From JBDRNO01 sp043811005 (GTDB lineage: Bacteria > Bacteroidota > Bacteroidia > NORP154), in the NCBI GenBank assembly GCA_043811005.1, contig JBDRNO010000216.1, positions 1-19,344 on the forward strand: a stretch of 19,344 nucleotides of DNA, read 5' to 3'. The translations under genes were made by a program, and so were the position numbers. This document shows positions 14,811 to 19,344 of the stretch, one piece after another (position 1 is the stretch's first letter; every line of letters begins with the position of its first letter). A model generated the notes under the pieces. That model worked only from the letters and a program-made list of their open reading frames with translations. It did not search any database and was not told the origin of the DNA.

Positions 14811-16472
14811 ATGCACTTATCAGGATATATAATAGGGATTTTACGGATATTCTCCCTTCAGCCGGTTGGGGGAAAGTGCAGAGTGGGGCTATTACTGATA
14901 ACTCTTTGCCTTTTCGTATCCCAGGGTATTGCAAAGAATAATGCCGTTGACTCACTTGCCGAAATGCTTGCATCAACCGGCTCAGATACAACTAAGGTAA
15001 ATATAATGATCTTGCTTTCCAATGAATACAGGTATTCTGACATTGCTAAAGCATATTTTTTTTCAAACAGCGCTTTTAAGCTGGCAAGCAGCATTGACTA
15101 TAAATCAGGGAAAGCACTGTCGCAGAGTATTACCGGTGTTCTAAATTACTTAGAAGGTAAACATGATTCAGCCCTTCAATACTATCATTACGCTCTTGAA
15201 CTATATATTGAATTGCAGGATAAGAATAGAATTGCCAAAACTTATGTTTACTTAGGGCTGTTGTATGATAAAAAAGGCAATATGTCAAAAGCGCTGCATT
15301 ATCTCAACTTAGCCGGTAATATATACCGGGAATTGAATGATGAGTCCGGGCTTGCAGGCGCTTATGCAAATAGCGGGATCGTTTTCGACAGGATGGGCAA
15401 TTATAAGAAAGCCGTTGATCATCATTTCCGTGCGATGAAGATATATGAAAAGCTCAAAGATGATAACGGAGCTGCTACATGTATGATTAATATCGGTACT
15501 ATTCATTACTTGAATAACTACTATGACGATGCTGCCAGGTACTTTGAGGATGCTATAAATATATACGGTAAATCAGGAGATCAATACAATCTGAACATTG
15601 CAGTAGAAAATCTTGGAGCAGTTTTTTTCGCAAAGGGCAATTATGAGAAGGCGTTAGAGCTGTTTGAGCAATCCTTTGAATTAAAAAAGAAGCTTAATAT
15701 TACCAGGACTTATGCCAGGTCATATAATAATTTAGGCGAAGTATATTCAGAGCTAGGTGAATACGACAAAGCTCTTGGCTATTTGCAGAAAGCTCTTGAA
15801 GGGGATAAAAACCTCGGAAACAAATGGAATATGATTTACTCCTATAACAGTATTGGACAGGTTTACATAAGGAAGAATTTGCCACACACAGCTATTGATT
15901 ACTTGCTGATGGGAATGGAAATAGCCGAAAATCTTAATGCCATAAGAGAGCAGGTACTTCTAAACGAGCGGTTGATAGAGGCGTATGCAATGATCAGGGA
16001 TTATGAAAAAGCATATCATCATTCGGTAAAGCTCAGCCAGGTAAATGACAGTTTATTCAGCGAGGAAAAATCCAAGGAGATCGGTAAGCTGGAAGCACGG
16101 TATGAATTCGAAAAGGCAGAATCGGACAGGAAGAGAATAGAAGAGGAGCAAGCCCGCATCGCAGCAGAGCAAGTGAAGAGAAATAACAACCTGCAGTATT
16201 CAGGAATTTTAATATTTATTGTACTTCTATTTGCAGGTGTATTTATTTTAGGACGGTTTGCAATACCTGTTCGCTTTGCAGAAGGAATTATATTCTTCGC
16301 TTTCCTTTTATTCTTTGAGTTTACATTGGTATTGATAGACCCTTATGTTGAAACTTTAACAGGTAGCGAACCGGCATATAAGCTGGCGATAAATGCAGCA
16401 GTGGCTACATTGATATTTCCCCTTCATGCATTCTTTGAGGGAAAGTTGAAGAAGAGGATAAAGAAAAAATAA
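14811..16472 (+). CDS. Exported TPR protein with Bacteroidota C-terminal three-helix membrane domain (paralogue 2)
   Basis: The 553-residue reading from ATG 14811 has an unusually long N-terminus before the hydrophobic core GLLLITLCLFVSQGIA (about 26-41). An in-frame GTG at 14883 would give a cleaner signal peptide and may be the true start. TPR units cover about residues 55-410, followed by the junction DSLFSEEKSKEIGKLEARYE, a coiled coil and the same three-helix C-terminus as the preceding gene (NNLQYSGILIFIVLLF, GRFAIPVRFAEG, GSEPAYKLAINAAVATLIFPLH). Identity by eye is about three quarters in the C-terminal domain but far lower in the TPRs. The output module is thus conserved and the sensing part has diverged. 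It is probably co-transcribed with paralogue 1. Confidence 0.85.
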   Translation: MHLSGYIIGILRIFSLQPVGGKCRVGLLLITLCLFVSQGIAKNNAVDSLAEMLASTGSDTTKVNIMILLSNEYRYSDIAKAYFFSNSAFKLASSIDYKSGKALSQSITGVLNYLEGKHDSALQYYHYALELYIELQDKNRIAKTYVYLGLLYDKKGNMSKALHYLNLAGNIYRELNDESGLAGAYANSGIVFDRMGNYKKAVDHHFRAMKIYEKLKDDNGAATCMINIGTIHYLNNYYDDAARYFEDAINIYGKSGDQYNLNIAVENLGAVFFAKGNYEKALELFEQSFELKKKLNITRTYARSYNNLGEVYSELGEYDKALGYLQKALEGDKNLGNKWNMIYSYNSIGQVYIRKNLPHTAIDYLLMGMEIAENLNAIREQVLLNERLIEAYAMIRDYEKAYHHSVKLSQVNDSLFSEEKSKEIGKLEARYEFEKAESDRKRIEEEQARIAAEQVKRNNNLQYSGILIFIVLLFAGVFILGRFAIPVRFAEGIIFFAFLLFFEFTLVLIDPYVETLTGSEPAYKLAINAAVATLIFPLHAFFEGKLKKRIKKK

Positions 16473-16611
16473 CTGGTTTATTTGTAAACTTTTAAAATTG
16501 ATGTAAAAAAGGTAAAATTATTTGAATGTTGATTTAAATACATATATTTTTACTCAATCTTTTTTAGCAAGTATAAATAATACATTGATATCATGAAGAA
16601 ATAGAATTTTA

Positions 16612-16619
16612 TATCTTTG
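16612..16619 (+). promoter_or_regulatory. -7 promoter box (TATCTTTG) for the SiaC-like gene
   Basis: TATCTTTG is a perfect TAnnTTTG box 29 bp before the ATG at 16649. The nearest TTG (16585-16587) lies 24 bp upstream, slightly further than usual. It implies a short leader of about 25 nt and transcription independent of the TPR pair. Confidence 0.55.
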
Positions 16620-16648
16620 CTATTTAATAATTTTAAATATTATTTTTA

Positions 16649-17029
16649 ATGGAAGCTATTGCAATAGAAGGAACATCCATTATTCCAACCGTAAATTTTG
16701 ATCCTTGTAGTGGAAAACTTGAATTAAGTGGGCTATCAATACATGAAGATGCAACCTCGTTTTATGTACCCCTGTTGGATTGGATTGCTGAATATTCATT
16801 AAATCCTCAAAAAACAACAGAAATAAATATTAAGTTTAAATATTTTAATACAAGTACATCAAAATGTATTCTTGATATCCTTAGAGAGCTTGGTAAGATA
16901 CATGGCACCGGAAGTGAAGTAATGGTTAACTGGTATTATGAAGAAGAAGACGAAGATTTACTTGCAATAGGTGAAGATTATAAATCAGTGGTCACCATTC
17001 CATTCAATATGATAAAATATGAGGATTAA
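16649..17029 (+). CDS. siaC-like: SiaC-family regulatory phosphoprotein (DUF1987)
   Basis: The 126-residue protein matches the SiaC/DUF1987 family along its whole length: IEGTSIIPTVNFDPCSGKLE, FYVPLLDWIAEY, KYFNTSTSKCILDIL and NWYYEEEDEDLLAIGEDY. In Pseudomonas SiaC, Thr68 is phosphorylated by the kinase SiaB and dephosphorylated by the SpoIIE-type phosphatase SiaA. Unphosphorylated SiaC binds and activates the diguanylate cyclase SiaD. Here T68 falls at the same number in the FNTST motif. No SiaB-like kinase or diguanylate cyclase is in the window. A SpoIIE phosphatase is encoded at 2312-4837, and a histidine kinase follows this gene. The partner and output in this organism are unknown. Confidence 0.88.
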   Translation: MEAIAIEGTSIIPTVNFDPCSGKLELSGLSIHEDATSFYVPLLDWIAEYSLNPQKTTEINIKFKYFNTSTSKCILDILRELGKIHGTGSEVMVNWYYEEEDEDLLAIGEDYKSVVTIPFNMIKYED

Positions 17030-17031
17030 TT

Positions 17032-17138
17032 ATGAAACCCTCATGCACTATCGTACACAAAGAATTATGAAATGCGAAGCATTCACGAACACTTTTGAGA
17101 ATAAACAATATAGTGAGTAAAATATCATGTGGGTTCAC
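17032..17138. repeat. Inverted-repeat element (TGAAACCC ... GGGTTCA), copy 2
   Basis: TGAAACCCTCATG (17033-17045) and CATGTGGGTTCAC (17126-17138) are imperfect terminal inverted repeats. They are near-identical in their outer bases to the element at 11380-11466. Inside is a small hairpin, AATGC-gaa-GCATT. The interior sequences of the two copies differ. The copy starts just after the SiaC-like stop codon and separates it from the kinase gene. Confidence 0.55.
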
Positions 17139-17204
17139 TCGTTGGCCTTTAGTTACATATAAACATAATGAAATAATCATAATATTTATAAACTAATTAA
17201 AGAA

Positions 17205-18125
17205 ATGAATTATCAGAGTAAAAAAGTTGAACCATTTTATATTGAGAAAAATTATTTAAATGAATGCAGAAATTTCATTAAAGATGATGACTTTTCAAAA
17301 GAAAGACTGACAAATAAATTTATGGAACTTTGCGAAAATTATAACCATCTAATCAATGACCTGTCAATTATTACAAAGATCAGCAACAGGATGCAAACCA
17401 AATTAAATACTGCAAACGAAAAATTAGCAGAAGCAATTGCATCAAAAGATAAATTTTTTTCAATAATCGGGCATGACTTAAAAAATCCAATGCAGGGTTT
17501 GATGAATCACTGTTTCTTGATATCCTATAATCTTAAGAAACGGAATTTTGATGAACTGGCAAAACAAATTGAAAATATTAACAAAGGCGTACGTTTAGCC
17601 ATTGAATTATTGGATAATTTGCTTCATTGGTCAAAAACACAATTGAAAAAGATGGATTGTATACCAGAAAAGATTGACTTAACTGAAATTGCAGATAAAA
17701 ATATTGATTTATTAGCTAAAAACGCTGAAGCAAAAAAAACAAATTTGTATTCAAAGATCGAAAAAAACACATATATCTGTGCTGATAATAACATGATAAC
17801 TACTGTGATCAGGAACTTAAGTTCAAATTCAATAAAATTTACACCCGAAAATGGTGAAGTATATTATTCATCAAAACCAACAGGTAAATATATTGAGGTT
17901 TCGGTTAATGATACAGGAGTTGGCATGAGCAAAGAAAAAATGAACGGTTTATTTAAACTTGGTACAAATACTTCTACAAAAGGAACTGCTGGTGAAAAAG
18001 GAACTGGATTAGGTTTACTTTTATGTAAAGAGTTTGTTGAAATGAATGGCGGTAAGATATGGGTTGAAAGTGAAATTGGTAAAGGAAGTACATTTAAATT
18101 CACTGTTCCTTCTGCTATTGCTTAA
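17205..18125 (+). CDS. Cytoplasmic histidine kinase without a recognisable sensor domain
   Basis: The 306-residue protein has no signal peptide or membrane helix. Its N-terminal 80 residues are charged and helical, probably coiled coil (about 40-82). HisKA has phospho-acceptor H90 in KDKFFSIIGHDLKNPMQG. The HATPase domain has N-box VIRNLSSNSIKFT (about 201-213), G1 NDTGVGM (235-241) and G2 GTGLGL (266-271), and ends GSTFKFTVPSA. It should be catalytically active. Any signal must come through a partner protein binding the N-terminal helix. It follows the SiaC-like gene by 175 bp, and its likely partner is the convergent single-domain regulator at 18223-18603. A strong terminator follows. Confidence 0.9.
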   Translation: MNYQSKKVEPFYIEKNYLNECRNFIKDDDFSKERLTNKFMELCENYNHLINDLSIITKISNRMQTKLNTANEKLAEAIASKDKFFSIIGHDLKNPMQGLMNHCFLISYNLKKRNFDELAKQIENINKGVRLAIELLDNLLHWSKTQLKKMDCIPEKIDLTEIADKNIDLLAKNAEAKKTNLYSKIEKNTYICADNNMITTVIRNLSSNSIKFTPENGEVYYSSKPTGKYIEVSVNDTGVGMSKEKMNGLFKLGTNTSTKGTAGEKGTGLGLLLCKEFVEMNGGKIWVESEIGKGSTFKFTVPSAIA

Positions 18126-18154
18126 GAAAAAATAGTGAATACACTTATTTGTTG

Positions 18155-18206
18155 ATCCCACAACTTTCCTGAAATTCGAAACTTTAGAAAAGTTGTGGGA
18201 TTTTTT
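18155..18206 (+). terminator. Rho-independent terminator of the cytoplasmic histidine kinase gene
   Basis: Perfect 13-bp arms, ATCCCACAACTTT (18155-18167) and AAAGTTGTGGGAT (18189-18201), flank a 21-nt loop and run into six T (18201-18206). The T-run is on the plus side only. The hairpin lies between convergent genes, so it may also reduce read-through from the minus-strand regulator. Confidence 0.85.
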
Positions 18207-18222
18207 AAATAAAAAAAATGAG

Positions 18223-18603
18223 TTAATTTGATAAAGCCTTATTAACTTCTTTAAGCAGCAATTCTGGTTCAACCGGTTTGTCAATATATCCATTTATAGG
18301 TAACCAATCAATAGTTTGTTCAAAATATTTGGTTTGCTCATCTAATGCTGTTAGAATCAGTATAGGCAAATCTTTGAAATTTGAATCTTTTCTTATTTCC
18401 TCTGCCATTTCAAAACCCTCTTTTGGCGTATCCATCATTACATCAAGTATAGCTAAATCAGGTTTTTCACTATGTAATTTCTCCATACCTTGAGTTTTGT
18501 TATTGGCAGTTATTACAGTATACTGCTCCGTTTCCAGAATAGCTTTAACTGTACCGATAAGATCAATGTCATCATCAACCAGTAATATTTTTGCGTTTTT
18601 CAT
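18223..18603 (-). CDS. Single-domain (CheY-like) response regulator
   Basis: The 126-residue protein is a bare receiver domain: acidic pocket D10/D11/D12 (LLVDDDIDL), phospho-acceptor D54 (AILDVMMD), T85 (LILTAL) and K109 (DKPVEPELL). There is no output domain, so it acts by binding a partner or as an intermediate in a phosphorelay. The loop after the acceptor (DVMMDTPKEGFEMAEEIR) is longer than in CheY. It is convergent with the orphan-like kinase at 17205, which is the natural candidate donor. No clear TAnnTTTG box was found upstream. Confidence 0.92.
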   Translation of the reverse strand: MKNAKILLVDDDIDLIGTVKAILETEQYTVITANNKTQGMEKLHSEKPDLAILDVMMDTPKEGFEMAEEIRKDSNFKDLPILILTALDEQTKYFEQTIDWLPINGYIDKPVEPELLLKEVNKALSN

Positions 18604-18952
18604 AATGTTAAAATTAAATGTTATTGTTATATTATGTGTTGTTTTTCACAACTTTGTTTATAAAATTTCTTTTGTAGATTGTGCAAATTTATTAACTGCT
18701 TTTTTGAATTCCAATGAATTTTTTATAAAAAATTTTAGGTTCATTTTATTTGTTATTTTTGAGAATCTTTCCGGTTTTTCTAATATACTGTGGTCGGGAT
18801 AAATTTCCGCATAACAAATTTTCTGACATGCTTGATACAGGCAGGTGCCGATGGATGTAGAGACGCCCAAATTGGGCGTCTCTGCCATTCCTGAATTATC
18901 AAGGGTAAAAATGAACCAATTTTTCCTGTTTCATGTATAATTAAACTTAAAT
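18604..18952. other. Gene-free stretch between the response regulator and the methyltransferase-like gene
   Basis: About 350 bp of mostly AT-rich DNA. The only clear structure is the REP palindrome at 18859-18883. A minus-strand open frame (18658-18888) exists, but its first residues are simply the translated REP. The rest matches no family I recognise and has no leader signals, so I do not call it a gene. Confidence 0.55.
18859..18883. repeat. REP palindrome distant from the cluster
   Basis: AGAGACGCCCAA (18859-18870), one base, then TTGGGCGTCTCT (18872-18883): perfect 12-bp arms. It shares the AGACGC core with the REP cluster at 5198-5560, about 13 kb away. The family is therefore dispersed and not confined to the RAYT remnant. 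Confidence 0.8.
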
Positions 18953-19344
18953 ATGAAAATTAGATCAATCCCTCCTGTCTACTTGTCATTGTGCCTGATA
19001 CTTATTGTAATTTTGTTCTTCTTATTACCTCAAATGAACTTAATTAAGTTTCCGTATAATTTATCAGGGTTTATTTTTGTGTTCATTGGTGTATTCCTTA
19101 ACAAGAATTCACACTATCTTTTCAAGAAACATAATACCACTGAAATATTTGTAAAGTCAACATATATTATCCGGGAGGGACCTTATAAATATACACGGAA
19201 TCCTATGTATCTGGGAATGATATTACTCCTGGTAGGTTGTGCATTATGTTTTGGTAATATAATTTCTTTGATCAGTCCTGTAATGTTTTTTGTAATCATT
19301 CAAACCATTTTCATTCCTTATGAAGAAAAAAAGATGGAAGATAC
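18953..19344 (+). CDS. Isoprenylcysteine carboxyl methyltransferase-like integral membrane protein (3' end cut off)
   Basis: ATG at 18953 opens a frame that runs off the window after about 130 codons. The product is strongly hydrophobic, with helices near residues 8-25, 36-50, 85-100 and 102-120. It contains the signature EGPYKYTRNPMYLGM and then IPYEEKKMED, characteristic of the ICMT/PEMT family, in which this region forms the S-adenosylmethionine-binding site. Bacterial members usually methylate small lipids or unknown acceptors; the substrate here is unknown. Family members are typically 150-200 residues, so perhaps a quarter is missing. It appears to be a stand-alone gene, unrelated to the signalling genes before it. 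Confidence 0.85.
   Translation, partial: MKIRSIPPVYLSLCLILIVILFFLLPQMNLIKFPYNLSGFIFVFIGVFLNKNSHYLFKKHNTTEIFVKSTYIIREGPYKYTRNPMYLGMILLLVGCALCFGNIISLISPVMFFVIIQTIFIPYEEKKMED

Noticed and set aside
16473..16500. Small stem GTTTA/TAAAC after TPR paralogue 2 as a terminator
   Set aside because: A 5-bp A/T stem without a solid T-run is too weak to call.
18658..18888. Minus-strand open frame of 76 codons
   Set aside because: Its start is translated REP sequence, no family is recognised and codon use looks non-coding.

Overview
The window looks like a chromosomal segment of a Bacteroidota bacterium. The DNA is AT-rich, clear Shine-Dalgarno sequences are scarce, and several genes follow the Bacteroidota -7 box TAnnTTTG. 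The protein repertoire also fits: secreted or membrane-anchored TPR sensors with exchangeable C-terminal outputs, an RprX/RprY-like two-component pair, and a SiaC/DUF1987 protein. Between the genes lie at least seven families of palindromic repeats. No tRNA, rRNA, CRISPR array or intact transposase was seen.

Layout. (1) 409-4837, minus strand: a two-gene operon of TPR signalling proteins. The upstream gene ends in a SpoIIE/PP2C phosphatase and the downstream gene in a LuxR-like helix-turn-helix. (2) 4838-5625: no intact gene. It holds a roughly 90 bp palindromic element, the C-terminal remnant of a REP-associated tyrosine transposase (RAYT), and a cluster of REP palindromes built on AGACGCAC. 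(3) 5626-5964, minus: a small exported protein with 13 cysteines, with its own terminator and a good -7 box. (4) 6300-12964, plus: a sensor histidine kinase with six cysteines in its periplasmic loop, an OmpR-type regulator, a MacA/HlyD-like adaptor, a MacB/FtsX-type permease without its ATPase domain, and a TolC-like outer-membrane protein. This is a regulated tripartite efflux module. Each gap between these genes carries a different palindromic repeat family. (5) 13115-16472, plus: two adjacent paralogous TPR proteins with a shared three-helix membrane C-terminus of unknown function. (6) 16649-18603: a SiaC-family phosphoprotein that keeps the threonine at position 68, a cytoplasmic histidine kinase, and a convergent single-domain response regulator. 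(7) 18604-19344: another REP palindrome, then the start of an isoprenylcysteine-methyltransferase-like membrane protein cut off by the window end.

How the parts may work together (inference). The four TPR proteins share one design: export signal, TPR array, a junction resembling DSLFNEEKSK, a coiled coil and a membrane anchor. They differ in output, namely transcription, Ser/Thr dephosphorylation, or a membrane domain. The SpoIIE protein is the kind of phosphatase that acts on SiaC-type proteins, so the two ends of the window may form one partner-switching circuit. The cysteine-rich exported protein lies divergent to a cysteine-rich sensor and next to an efflux operon, which suggests a metal- or thiol-responsive envelope stress system. 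Neither idea can be proved from sequence alone.
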